From Brugia malayi (lineage: Eukaryota > Nematoda > Chromadorea > Rhabditida > Onchocercidae): a DNA stretch of 64,000 bases. The stretch spans positions 24,048,221 to 24,112,220 of the forward strand of contig NW_025062479.1 of NCBI RefSeq assembly GCF_000002995.4, written 5' to 3'. Positions 10,232-24,323 of the stretch are shown here, one piece after another (the first letter of the stretch is position 1; every line of letters begins with the position of its first letter). A program made the translations under genes and the position numbers. The notes beneath the pieces are model-generated. The model was not told where the DNA came from. It saw only the letters and a list, made by a program, of their open reading frames with translations, and did no database searches.

Positions 10232-12508
10232 GCTCTATGAAGCATCAACAGTGGCGATAACAATAACAACGAAACTTGTCATCATCATCTAAGCAGTTTC
10301 GGTGTAATTTGTTCATCTTTCCATGTTGACGTTATAATTGTGGAAAGTCATGTAATTAACCGTACCAATATTTTTTTTGATCAATTTTGGTCCAGTTTCT
10401 ATATGGCACTTTCATCCTTTTTTTTTTTTTTTTTTTTTTTTTTGTGATCTCAGGCGAATCGCGCAAAACTTGTGTGCATAATTTGATTTGTTTTGTTGTG
10501 TCTCGCGCAGTGTGTGTTGGATGTGTGCGTACGGACGTTTATTTTATCCCAGATATATTTTTCTCCTTCCCTTCCTTTATCCCATCCATCTTTTCTTTTA
10601 TAGATTTTTCCTGTGTCCAGTTAGGATTTGATCACTTTTAACTCTGTACGATATGCTTCAATTAAATAAAAGAAAATTAGAAGAATTGATAGGCAAAAAA
10701 AAAAAACTGCAACAAAATATCCGCAATCAACACAAATAATAATTGTAGCACGCTTATTGTAGAAGATAATAATGCGTATGATGTGTGAATGTGTGCGCAT
10801 TGCAAGTCTGTATGCCGGTTTTTTTTTTTTTTTTTGTGCTGTTACTATCACAATTTAACGAAAAGTTTTAATTCCTTTTTTTTTTTTTTTTTTTATGTTT
10901 GTATCAGTGGATACGTTTTAACACTCTGTGAAGAAATGTCCAGTAAAAAAAGTGTTCTCTTGAAATTTCTTAATGAATGAATACTATCTCATTTTAAAAT
11001 TAAGCACCTAATTATAAGCTGGTTATATATTAGTAACAGCTATAAAATTCTATAAATGCAAAAAATTTGTGTATTTGATCAATAGAATCGTCATCATCAT
11101 CATCATTGAGCTACTGTTGCTGTTGTATGTGTGTATGTGTGTGGTGTATGTAGAGAGGTTAAGCGGGAAAATCTCCCATTTCATTCTCTATGACATTTAT
11201 CAAATACTTGGATTAATTTGACCCCTACGATCATCTCATTCACCATCCTCTTTTAAAGTAATCGTTTAATGGTATGTCAAATTTAACCCATGATCACTTC
11301 AATCTAATATCAATAAGTAATTCATTACGAATGAAAAAGAAAAAGGAGAAGGAGAAATGGATTTTAATTTGATATGAAATATTTTTAGATGAGAAATGGA
11401 TTTAAGTTGATATGAAATATTTCTTAGATGTAAATGTTTTGTTGTTAATTTAAATGACAATAACAAAAATCTCGACACATAGCAGGAACATGATCCATAT
11501 TATGATATGATATAATACACAAATATGATAGGTTTTATGCTTAATTTTTTTTTTTACTGAGTGAGAGAGAGAGAGAGAGAGATCAGATAATTTGCTTAAT
11601 TTGAATGATCAAAAAAGAGAAAAAAAAAAAAATTTATTTCTGTTCATTAATGTATGTGCATTTGTTGTATTTGATTTCGATAAATGTTAAAGCAATGGCT
11701 TGATTGTAGCACTCATTGTCTATTATTGTTTGTGTGCATTACTGTTTGTTTTTTTTTTTTTTCACTGAAACGGTCGTTTGTCAGTGTTTTTTTTTTTTGT
11801 TTTCTCTCAAGCTATTAAATAATATAAAAATGAAAACAAAAATTACTGAAAATGCTTTAATGAGTAATAGTTAATTTTATTTTAACTAACTATTTGCATG
11901 AAAATAGCATATGAATTAAAAAGAAATGGAAAGAAAGAAAGAAAAAGAGAGATGCATTAAGTTAAGCTTAATAAGCATTATTTGAAGTTTAATAAATAAA
12001 TAAGTCAAATATTGTAAACAAATATGATATAGTTGAAGTAGTTAAAAAAAAACAAGAAAAAAAAAAAACATTTTATCACTTTCAAATATTTTAGGATAAA
12101 GAAAAAAAAAAAAACACCTAAACATTTTAATTTAAACAAATCACACAAAGTTTATCAATGATTAATTTAAATTAAAGCATAAATATGCTCAATTACAAAT
12201 TAAATCAACTATCATTTATAGAAAGTAAGGGGAAAAAAAAAAGAATAGAAAAGGATTTAAAATTACAATTGTTATTTTTTTTTTTTAAATTACTATCATT
12301 TATAGAAAGTAAGAAAAAAAAAGAATTTAAAATTACAAAATTACAATTACAATTTAAAATTACAATTTTGTTTTTTCATTTAGAATTTAAGCTAAAATAA
12401 TATCTCAATTTGTTATACTTAATTTTTTTTTTTTTTTTTTTTTGTAGTAATTAGATTTAATAAAGTAAAAAAAAAAAAAAAATTTTTTTCAAGAAATTTT
12501 AAAAATAT
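10232..12508. other. Intergenic region, HMG 3-prime end to the next gene
   Basis: No gene is seen. A possible polyadenylation signal AATAAA lies at 10665-10670. The rest is AT-rich with long poly-T and poly-A runs, a TCATCA run near 11090, a short GA run near 11562-11582, and small direct repeats such as TATCATTTATAGAAAGTAAG near 12210 and 12293. A TTTTTTTCAAG acceptor at about 12483-12493 lies directly before the next start codon. Confidence 0.6.
10665..10670 (+). other. Possible polyadenylation signal of the HMG gene
   Basis: AATAAA about 430 bp after the stop codon, on the coding strand. In DNA this AT-rich the hexamer also occurs by chance. Confidence 0.4.
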
Positions 12509-15500
12509 ATGAGCGCGAAGAGATATTCGAAGAAAAATGGTGATCTCAGTCAATGTTCTTCACAAATTGTTACCGCAATCGATACATTTACTGCATCTGA
12601 TTATCTTGTAAGATTATTATCATTATCACTATCATTATCATTTATCACCGTTATCACTATCATTATTGTTATCATTCATTTCGTTACTATATTCTCCTTG
12701 TTATCATTTATTTGATGATAGAGCAAAATATTCCATCATTTTATTTCTTTTAAATTTTTGAAAAAAAATATTTAAAAAAATAATTTTTTCAATAATTTCA
12801 AAGCATTATTTCAAAAATATTAAATGAAATAAAAAAAAAAAGCATAATTTTTTTGTTTATATAATTTTTTTTAAAAAAAGAAAAAAAAAAACTCAAATAA
12901 TTTTAGTATATTTGTTGATAGCAATTTGTAAAAGATATAAAATTACTTATTCTTTTTTCTTTTCCTTTTTTTTTTTTACCTTTATAGTATGAATTTTTTT
13001 TTTTTAAAATTATCCTATGAAATTTATAATTTATTCAAAAAAAAAAAGTAGTTCTTATCATTACTCTTATATCTTATCACTTTTATCTTAATCATAAATG
13101 ATAAATGGAGGAAGAAATTGTTAATTATTACCAACAATTTATTTGTCTATTCTATAAAATTGAAATTTGCATAATTATTTTATAAAATTTAGTGAAATTT
13201 TAGAATGAAAATGAAATAAAAAAAAAAAATGAATAAATTAAAATTTACATATTTCTATAATGAATGATTATTTAATTTAATTTATTTTTTTTTTTTTTTA
13301 ATCTGAAATAGTTATAAATAATCTTTTATCAATAATAAAAAAATTTGCTTACGGATAATCCTAATAAAAGGATTAAAAAACAATTTTATCCTTTTAGCGT
13401 ATTTAAATCAAAAGTTATTTTCTTTGCTTTTTAAAAAAAAAAAAAAAAAATTAATTAATTTAAAATGTTAAAATTTTAAATTAAATTAAATTAAAATAAT
13501 CAAAATTAAAAATGTCAAAAAAAAAAAAAAAAAAAAAATTATTTTAGGTTGGTGACTCAATGGATAATATAGAAGGAATGTTACGATTATTAATAAATAA
13601 TCCACGTAATTTAACAATTTTTAAATATCCAAATGATACTACTCGAAGGTATTTTAAATCATTTTAAAAAAAAAAAGAATTTAAATTTTTATTATTATTT
13701 TTTTTTTTGTTTGAAAATGATTTATTACAAAATATAAATGATATTATTGCTATTTTAAATGATAAGCTGAAATTTATCTAAGAAAAAAACAAAGAAATTA
13801 TAAATTATTATTGTCAAATTTATGCAAAAAGAAATAAACAAATTATATTTTTAAATGGTTACAAATTAACTATATTATCAGTAATTTTTTAAATATTTTA
13901 AATTGATTAATTAAATCGGCTATATTATCAATAATTTTTCTAAATGATTAAAATTGATAAATTAAATTAGCTATATTATCAATAGTTTTTTAAATATTTT
14001 AAATTGATAAATTAAATCGGCTATATTATCAATAATTTTTCTAAATGATTAAAATTGATAAATTAAATTAGCTATATTATTAATAACTTTTTAAATGTTT
14101 TAAATTAAATTAGCTATATTATTAATAACTTTTCTAAGTGATTAGAATTGATAAATTAAATTAGCTATATTATCAATAGTTTTTTAAATATTTTAAATTG
14201 ATAAATTAAATCGGCTATATTATCAATAATTTTTTAAATGATTAAAATTGATAAATTAAATTAGCTATATTATCAATAGTTTTTTAAATATTTTAAATTG
14301 ATAAATTAAATCGGCTATATTATCAATAATTTTTCTAAATGATTAAAATTGATAAATTAAATTAGCTATATTATTAATAACTTTTTAAATGTTTTAAATT
14401 AAATTAGCTATATTATCAATAGTTTTTCTAAATGATTAAAATTGATAAATTAAATTAGCTATATTATCAATAGTTTTTTAAATATTTTAAATTGATAAAT
14501 TAAATCGGCTATATTATCAATAATTTTTCTAAATGATTAAAATTGATAAATTAAATTAGCTATATTATCAATAGTTTTTTAAATATTTTAAATTGATAAA
14601 TTAAATCGGCTATATTATCAATAATTTTCCTAAATGATTAAAATTGATAAATTAAATTAGCTATATTATTAATAATTTTTCTAAATGATTTAAATTAATA
14701 AATTCAAATAAATCATTCATATCAGAAAGATTAACATTTTGTAATCATTTGATGCTAAATAATTAAGCATTTTTATAATTTTAAGAATTTTTGCTAACAT
14801 TTCTAAAATTCTCTCTGTAATTTTTTTTAGCTAAAAATTCTAATTGCAAATTTCATTTGTTAAATTTTAAAATATAATTTGTGAAAAATTTTTTTGAGAA
14901 AAAGAAGTTAGTAAAATGTCTATTTTTTCAAATGCTCATTTCATTTCATTTCATCGTTCAGAGTAAGTGTTGAGTCAATTACGCCAAATGCGCAAAAAGT
15001 TCAAACAAAAACGGCCTCTATCATTCGTTGTTTTAGTGCTGGTAAGAATTATTTCAAAAAGAAGAAAAAAAAAATTTTCAACAATTTAAATTTTTCATTT
15101 CAATATTTTAATTGTCTTTGTTTTTTGTTTTATTTTTTTACTTTTTAAAGAATTATCTAAATTATTTTTTTCTTAAAAAAGAAAAAAAAAATTTTTTTTG
15201 AATTGAAATTACTTTCAATTTTTACGATATTAATATTATCATTATCAGTGATATCATTTGTACCTAAAAATTTTTTATCATCTATTTTCATTCATATAAT
15301 ATTTTTTAAAAAAAAAAAAAAAATTTTCAAATATTTTTTGATTCATTGTTACAAACAAATCAACAATTTATGCGGCATTCAATGCAAGGCCTAAAAGTAT
15401 GTATAATTCATTTAAATTATTCTTAATTAGCAATAATTAATTAATCAGATAATAATTATCAGTTATATGATGGAATTTAATAAATTTAAAAGTTTAACTT

Positions 15501-17968
15501 TTGTTAGTTGATTATGTGATAACAAAACAGTTATGATAAATACAATAATTGATAAAAATGATAACATAATTATTATTTTTTTTTTATTTATTCAAATTTT
15601 AATAAATCTAAAAGTTCAACTTTTATCGGTTCAAAATGATTATATGATAAAAACAAAAATAATTATGATAAATATAATGATTGATAAAATGATAACATAA
15701 ATTAAACTTTTATTTATTCAATTTTAACAAATCAAAAAGTTTAACTTTTATTAGTTGATTATATGTTAACAAAACAATTATGATAAATATAATAATTGAT
15801 AAAAACGATAACATAAATTTTATTTATTCAAATTTAATAAATCAAAAAAGTTTAACTTTTATTGGTTGATTATATGATAACAAAAGAATTATGATAAATA
15901 TAATGATTGATAAAAATGATAACATAAATTAAACTTTTATTTATTCAATTTTAACAAATCAAAAAGTTTAACTTTTATTGGTTGATTATATGATAACAAA
16001 ACAATTATGATAAATATAATAATTGATAACAATGATGACATAAATTTTATTTACTCAAATTTGATAAATTAAAAAAGTTTAACTTTTATTTATTCAAATT
16101 AATAAATCAAAAAAGTTTAACTTTTGTTGGTTGATTATATGATAACAAAACAATTATGATAAATATAATAATTGATAAAAATGATAAGATAAAAAATTAT
16201 TTTATAGAATGCACAAAATATTGAACCACAAACAAGTTCATCATCTATTGCTGCACCACATGTATTTATCATTGGTAATTTATTATTTTAATTTTAATAA
16301 AATTAATTTTAGCTAACATTTTTTTTTTTTTTATTCATTTTGTTTGTTTTTTGTTTTCAAAAGTTTTTCATAAAATAATTCATTAATTTTATTTCTAGCA
16401 ATTGCTTATAAAAATTTGAAACGATAATTTCTGATTGTTTCTTTCTCTCTCTTTTTTTTTTTTTTTTTTACCTTTTCAAATTTTTCATTTTCCAAAAATT
16501 TACTTTCAAACATTTTCAAATTTAATTAAATATTTTTAAAATTAAAAATCAAAATTAATTTGTAATAAATTTTAGGTCCAGTAAGAGTGCAAACAATACA
16601 AAAAATTGATGGACGATTAATGGATAAATTATTTATTGATGAAATATTAGAATTATATGGTTCAGGTGTAAAATATCCAAGCAAAGAATTAATTAATATA
16701 AAACCTAAAATTCTAAAATCTCTTCCAACGGTAATATTTGCTCAAATATTTGTTAATTAAATACTAAATATAATACTAAAATTATGCGTAATTAAATTAA
16801 ATTATTTGTATTTATAATTAATTTCTACAAAATTTAAGCTTTTTTTTTTTCTGATATCCTTCTATGATTGTATGATTTGGAAATTATTAATTAATATAAA
16901 ACCTAAAATTCTAAAATCTCTTCCAATGGTAATATTTGCTCAAATATTTGTTAATTAAATACTAAATATAATACTAAAATTATGCGTAATTAAATTAACT
17001 TATTTGTATTTATAATTAATTTCTACAAAATTTAAGCTTTTTTTTTTCTGATATCCTTCTATGATTGTATGATTTGGAAATTATTAATTAATATAAAACC
17101 TAAAATTCTAAAATCTCTTCCAACGGTAATATTTCCTCAAATATCTGTTAATTAAATACTAAATATAATACTAAAATTTTATGTAATTAAATTAAATTAT
17201 TTACAATTATAACTAATTTCTATAATAATTATAAATTATCAGCAATTTATAAAAAAAAAAAAAAAAAAACCATTTCTTTTTCTGATATTCTTCTATGATT
17301 ATATGATTTGGAAATTGTTTAATTATTATAATATAATTTAAATTAATAAATTAATATTTGCAAATATTTTATTGCTCTTTTTAAAAATAAAAAATAAACG
17401 AAATAAATCACAAAAAAAAATTGTAAACAATTTATTGCTTATTTTTTAATTTAATTTTTTAAATTTTTAAATTTAAATTTAATAAATTTTTTTTTTTGCA
17501 AAAATTTTTATCAGACTACAAAAAATATTCCAATAACGGTACAAGCTGTTCGTGTTGGTAATGATTATGTAAGAATTGATCGAAAAATGGAAATTGATCG
17601 ATCTAAAATCAAATTACAATCGGTTGCAAATACCAAAGAATTAGTGAAATTTGGTGGTGCTGAAATGATCGACGAAAATGGTTTGCTTTTTTCCTTTTTT
17701 TTTTTTTTTCAATTTCTTATCTTATCACTTATCTTTATCAATTAGTAAAAAAAAAGAAATGAAAAATGCAATTTTCATTTCTTTTGGTTTAATTACTAAT
17801 TAAATGGAAGAATTAGTTTAACAGCTAATTTTGTAATATTTTAATTTTGATTTAATATTTATAATTTAATTACTGCACTAGATAATCTTAAAATAATTAT
17901 CAATTTGATAAAAAAAAAGTTTCTTTTTTCAATTTCTTATCTTATCACTTATCTTTATCAATTAGTTA

Positions 17969-17999
<31 letters not shown>

Positions 18000-20900
18000 G
18001 ATACTAATTAAGTAGAAGAATTAGTTTAACAGTTAATTTTGTAATATTTTAATTTGATTTAATATTTATAATTTAATTACTGCACTAGATAATCTTAAAA
18101 TAATTATCAATTTGATAAAAAAAAAGTTTCTTTTTTCAATTTCTTATCTTATCACTTATCTTTATCAATTAGTTATTGTAAAAAAAAAAAAAAAAAAAAA
18201 AAATACTAATTAAATAGAAGAATTAGTTTAACAGTTAATTTTGTAATATTTTATTTTTAATTTAATGTTTATAATTTATTACTATACTAGATAATCTTAA
18301 TATATTTATCAATTTGATAAAAAAAAAGTTTCTTTTTTTCAATTTCTTATCTTATCACTTATCTTTATCAATTAGTTATTGTAAAAAAAAGAAATGAAAA
18401 ATGCAATTTTCATTTCTTTTGGTTTAATTACTAATTAAATGGAAGAATTAGTTTAACAGCTAATTTTGTAATATTTTAATTTTGATTTAATATTTATAAT
18501 TTAATTACTGCACTAGATAATCTTAATATATTTATCAATTTGATAAAAAAAAAAGTTTCTTTTTTTCAATTTCTTATCTTATCACTTATCTTTATCAATT
18601 AGTTATTGTAAAAAAAAAAAAAAAAAAAAAAAAGCGATACTAATTAAATAGAAGAATTAGTTTAACAGTTAATTTTGTAATATTTTATTTTTAATTTCAT
18701 GTTTATAATTTAATTACTATACTAGATAATCTTAATATATTTATCAATTTGATAAAAAAAAAGTTTCTTTTTTTCAATTTCTTATCTTATCACTTATCTT
18801 TATCAATTAGTTATTGTAAAAAAAAAAAAAAAAAAAAAAAAGCGATACTAATTAAATAGAAGAATTAGTTTAACAGTTAATTTTGTAATATTTTATTTTT
18901 AATTTCATGTTTATAATTTAATTACTATACTAGATAATCTTAAAATAATTATCAATTTAATAAAAAAATTCAATTTTTCCATATAAACTGTATATTTGAT
19001 GTAAATTTTAATATGAAATGTTTTTTTTTTCAGATGAAATTAAACCAATTCGTAAATCAAAATCGGAAGCTACCATTTTTAAAATACCAATTTTTAATTT
19101 AATTGGTTCATTGGTAATTACAGCATTTCAAAATACAATTTATGATAGTAGCGGTAGTTATAAAATATACGAAGAAATTGAACTTCGTGCTGATAGAAGT
19201 ACTGCAAAACCTGAAATTGTTCGTTTTTTTTTTTTTATTAATTATTACTATTTTTAAATTATTTTAAAATTTTATGCAAGAGAAAAAAAAAAGGCGAGAA
19301 AATTATTCAGCTAAAAATGAATTTAATTTAAATTAAAATATTTCATTTGTATAAATTTTTTTTTTTGAATTGGACATTTCGTATTAATAATTAGTTAATT
19401 TTTGTCGTCATAATAATAAATTTGAAATAAAATTAGATGTTAAAAGTTTATTATTGAAATATAAAAGAATGTATAACTAAAATTACTACATTTTAAAATT
19501 TTGAATATTTTATTAAATTTTACTACCATTTTAAATGAACTATTTAATTGTGAAGAGTTTTTTTTTTTTTTTTTTATTTGTTTATTTTGCATTATCAGTA
19601 TTGATTTACTTATACTCAAGGTATTTGTCGATTAATTTGATTTATCAATTTATCACTAACTTAGATATAATTTAAGTTTAAATTGAAATTTATCAATTTA
19701 TCACTGACTTATATATAATTTAAGTTTAAATTAAAATTTAATTTACCTTTGTACTTTCCATTATACACTTATATTTTACTTTATTTATTACCCTAAACAT
19801 TATCAGTGATGATTTACTTATATCCAAGACACATATGAAAATTTATATTATGCTTATTTGCCGATTAGTTTGATTTATCAATTTATCACTAACTTAGATA
19901 TAGTTTAAGTTTAAATTGAAATTTATCAATTTATCACTGACTTATATATAATTTAAGTTTAAATTAAAATTTAATTTACCTTTGTACTTTCCATTATACA
20001 CTTATATTTTACTTTATTTATTACCCTAAACATTATCAGTGATGATTTACTTATACTCAAGGTATTTGTCGATTAGTTTGATTTATCAATTTATCACTAA
20101 CTTAGATATAATTTAAGTTTAATTAAAATTTAATTATTAAAATTCATTTACCTTTGTATACATCTATGTTTTACTTTATTTATTAATAATTTTGATTAAA
20201 ATTTTTACTTTTTTTAACAGGCGGTTGTACCATTTCTTCGAAAGGTATCAGTGTTACCAAAAAATAAGAAAGATCAAATACCAATCAAATATCAGGAAGA
20301 TATTCTTATAGGCTATAATGTGATGCTTATCAAACGTCTAATTGAAATTAAACCTTCGTTTAAAAAACAGGTACAAATTATATGAAATTATCTTATCAAT
20401 TATCAAACATTGTTATCATCATTGCTAATCATATTTTTATCACTATTAAACACTATTATTTATTAAACTAAAATATATTTTGTCATGATTATTAAGCATA
20501 ATAAATGATAAAATTTAAGACATAATAAAATTATCATTGATAAAATAAAAAATGATATTTTAGCCTTTCTTTGTTTCATTTTATGAAAAATATTTAATTT
20601 GTAATTGATAATTTCATATTGATAATTAATCATTATCATATTACAAATCAAAAGATAAGAATCATTGCTAATTATATTTTATCATCATTATTAAGCTACA
20701 TTTTATCATGATCTTAAGCTTAATAAATGATAAAATTTAAGACATAATAAAATTATCATTGATAAGAAATATAATATTTTAGTGCTTCTTTTTTAATTTC
20801 ATTTTATGAAAACTTTATGAAAACTGTAATTGATAATTTCATATTGATAATTAATCATTATCATATTACAACAAAACAACAAGATTAAAATCATTTCATA

Positions 20901-23706
20901 GAATTATTTTAAATTTTTCATTGATTAGAATTATTAAAAATTGACTAACAATTCTTCTTTAAAATGTAAACAATAGAAAAATTATTATTGTAAATTAATT
21001 AATTAATTAATTAATATACTTTACAGTTTTATAATTTTTCATTAAACGAAGAACGAAATTATGTCACTGATAAGACTATTTCTACTCCAAGTAGTATTAC
21101 TGAATCTGTGTTAGTCTTTTTTTTTTTTAATTTAAATCTTTTAAAATCATTAATGTAACAAAAAAAAAAAAAAAAAAAAAAAAAAAAACAACAACTTTAA
21201 TAATTTAAATAAAAAAATTTATAAATTATTTGGAGAAAAAAAGCACTGATAATTAATGAAATATAAGTTATTGTTATCAATATTTATCAACAAACACTGA
21301 TAAGCAACGAAATATAAATGATTATTATCAATATTTATTTATAACTTTTTATCATTTGAATAATTATATCACAAAATATAATCTTTCATATTTACAAGTT
21401 AAAATTTTACAAATTTTAAACTTTACCAGTATTTCACTCTCACTCTCATCTTATCAAATTTAAAATTGGAATTTAAATTTTAGTAATTTATAAATAATTT
21501 ATAGGTAAAAAAAAATTTTTTTTTTTTTTCAGACCATCAAATATTGGAAAACCAAAAATGCTTGTTTTACAAGAGCCACCTATTAGGACAGATTTTACAA
21601 GATTAAGTAGTGGTTCAGCCGAACAGGTATTTTATCATCCGGTTGAACCGGTTGATAAAAAAGATCACAAAATGGAAGAAAATTTACAAACAGCAATTGG
21701 TTCATCTGATATAATTAATGAAGGTAATTTTATTTTATTTTTTTTGCTTTACAATTATTATTCAAAAAAAACAAAAGTTGCTGGGAAATAAGCAACTCGA
21801 ATATTTCAAAGATCAATCGATCGAATCAATTAGAATGATTGATCAGTAATAAATTGATCTTTTGAAATGATTGATCATTTGAAATGATTGAAATAATGAT
21901 CTCATTAGATTATCGTTCTTGATAAAATGAATTTAACAAAAGAAAATAAATAAATAAACAAACCTAATTAAATACAACCCTAATTATATCTTAGTTCTAA
22001 TTAAGAAGTTATAAAAAATAAAAATAAGTAAAAATTAAAAAATAAAAATAAATAACCAAATATCGTAGTTCTAATTACGTTGTTACAAAAAAAAATTTTA
22101 TATTATTGCTAAAAAAAAAATTAAACAAATATTATTTCTTTTAGATCGTGGTATTGTCAAAACATTTGACAAATTTCAGATTATTCGACATTCACCATCA
22201 ATTAATGGGTAGGTATAATTTAATCTGGGTAAATAATCTCATCTCTTATATTTTACTTTTAATTAACCTTCTTCAAAGTAATAAAATTATTTCTAAAAGT
22301 TTTATTTAATCTGAAAATAAAATGTTTAATATCAGATAAAATAAATGAAATAAATTTAATTTTTAAATTAACCAAAAAAGCTATGTTAAGTAATTTAAAG
22401 TAATTTAAATCTACTAAAATTATTATTTAAAATATTCCATAAGTTAGATTAAGTAATTTAAATTTATTATTTAAAAAATATTCATTTCTTACAGTGACAT
22501 TCATTTCATTTGATAAAGAGAAGAAATGAAAATATTCAATGAATATAGTAGATTTTAGAAATTATCAAAAATTAAAATAATTAATTGAAAATTTTAAATT
22601 AAAAATTTAACAGGTCTAAGGCTAGGAAAATTGCAAAGAGTACAAAGCATCGTAAGTTAAAAGGTTTTACTTATTTTTACTATTTATTGCTAAATTTCAA
22701 TTTATATGTGATTTCAAAAAAAAAATGCAAATAAATAAATTAAAAAATTTAATTGGCTTTTTTTTTTTAGTAAAAAAAATTAAATTCTCTATTTTTTTTT
22801 TCACAATTGTTAATTCAATAATTTAATTAAAATAAATTTCAAATAATTTTAGCATATTAAAATGAGACAACAAGAACAAAAAAAAATATCTAAATATAAT
22901 TCAAAAATATTTTTATTTTTTTGATAAACAATATTTTAATCTACTTTTTATAAATTTATACTATATTAAATAAGATAAAAGTAATTAATTATTTAATTAA
23001 TTAATTAAAAGTAAATAATTAAATGAAAAAAAAAATTGCTATAAAGGAATAATTTCAGTTGGTAAATCACCTACTGAAGCTTTCCTGAATGCTGAATTAC
23101 ATACTTCACGTCCGTTACGTAACACTTCAAAACCGGAAAATCCGGAAACGATTGATTATGCATTACGTTAGACTTTTTAACTTCTTTTTTTTTCTTGAAT
23201 ACCAATTGAAAACAAAAAAAGAAAAAAAAAAAAAGTTTTAAATTCATTGCACTAATTTATAACGGATAGAAATTTTGTTATTCCGGATTTTGTTACAGAA
23301 AAAAAAAAACGTTTACTGTTTAGAAGCTCATTCTGATTCACTACGTACCGGACAATCAATTAGCACAGAAAGTACAAAAAATCCGAAACAAAGTGATTAC
23401 TGATTAATTGTTAAAGTTTCGATCGATAATTAACTAATTAATTAATTAACTATAATAATTAATTAATTAATTTATCCAGTAGTGCAAAAATAATGAGTAA
23501 AATGATAAAAATTTTAAAAGTTTTATTTTAGCGAATATTTTTACGATTATTCAAAATTTCAAGAATAGAGGAATTGTGATAGCATTAAATGATATGATAA
23601 TTTCAATATGATAGATAAAAATTTAGTTTGTAATTAAAAATTTTATTAGACTTTTTTTTTTTTTTTTGTTTAAATCAAATAAAATATTAAAATTAATTGT
23701 TTGATT

Positions 23707-23748
<42 letters not shown>

Positions 23749-24280
23749 TCTCCTTTTTAAAAAGCAAATCAAGAGAAAAAAAGAAATTATCATAAGTGAT
23801 AACTCATTAACAGGTCAATTAGCAGATCAAGATGAATCAAAACAATTCAAAGAATCCATTTCATTTGCAAACAAAGCAAAGCATTCATCATCAAATGAAG
23901 CAATCGATTCAAATTCAAAAATGAATCAAATTTCATATCCAACCACGCTGAAGACAGCTCGTTTGTCTAACTCATTTCGACCCATTTATTCATCACCGAT
24001 TCATTCTTTTGCATCCTTATTTTCATCTAAACGAAATCATTTACAAAAATGTCTTCCTGATAGCTCTGAAATGGGTAGGTAATACTTCCGGAAAGTTATA
24101 TTATTATTATATAATAATATAACTTTCCGGAAGTATTGTAATTTTTGTAATAATTGTAATTTTTATTTCATACCGAAAGGTTATATTATTATTATTATTA
24201 TTAATTGTTTTTTATTATTATTATAATTTTATTTCATACGGAAGGTTATATTATTATTATTATTATTATATTATCAATTG

Positions 24281-24323
<43 letters not shown>

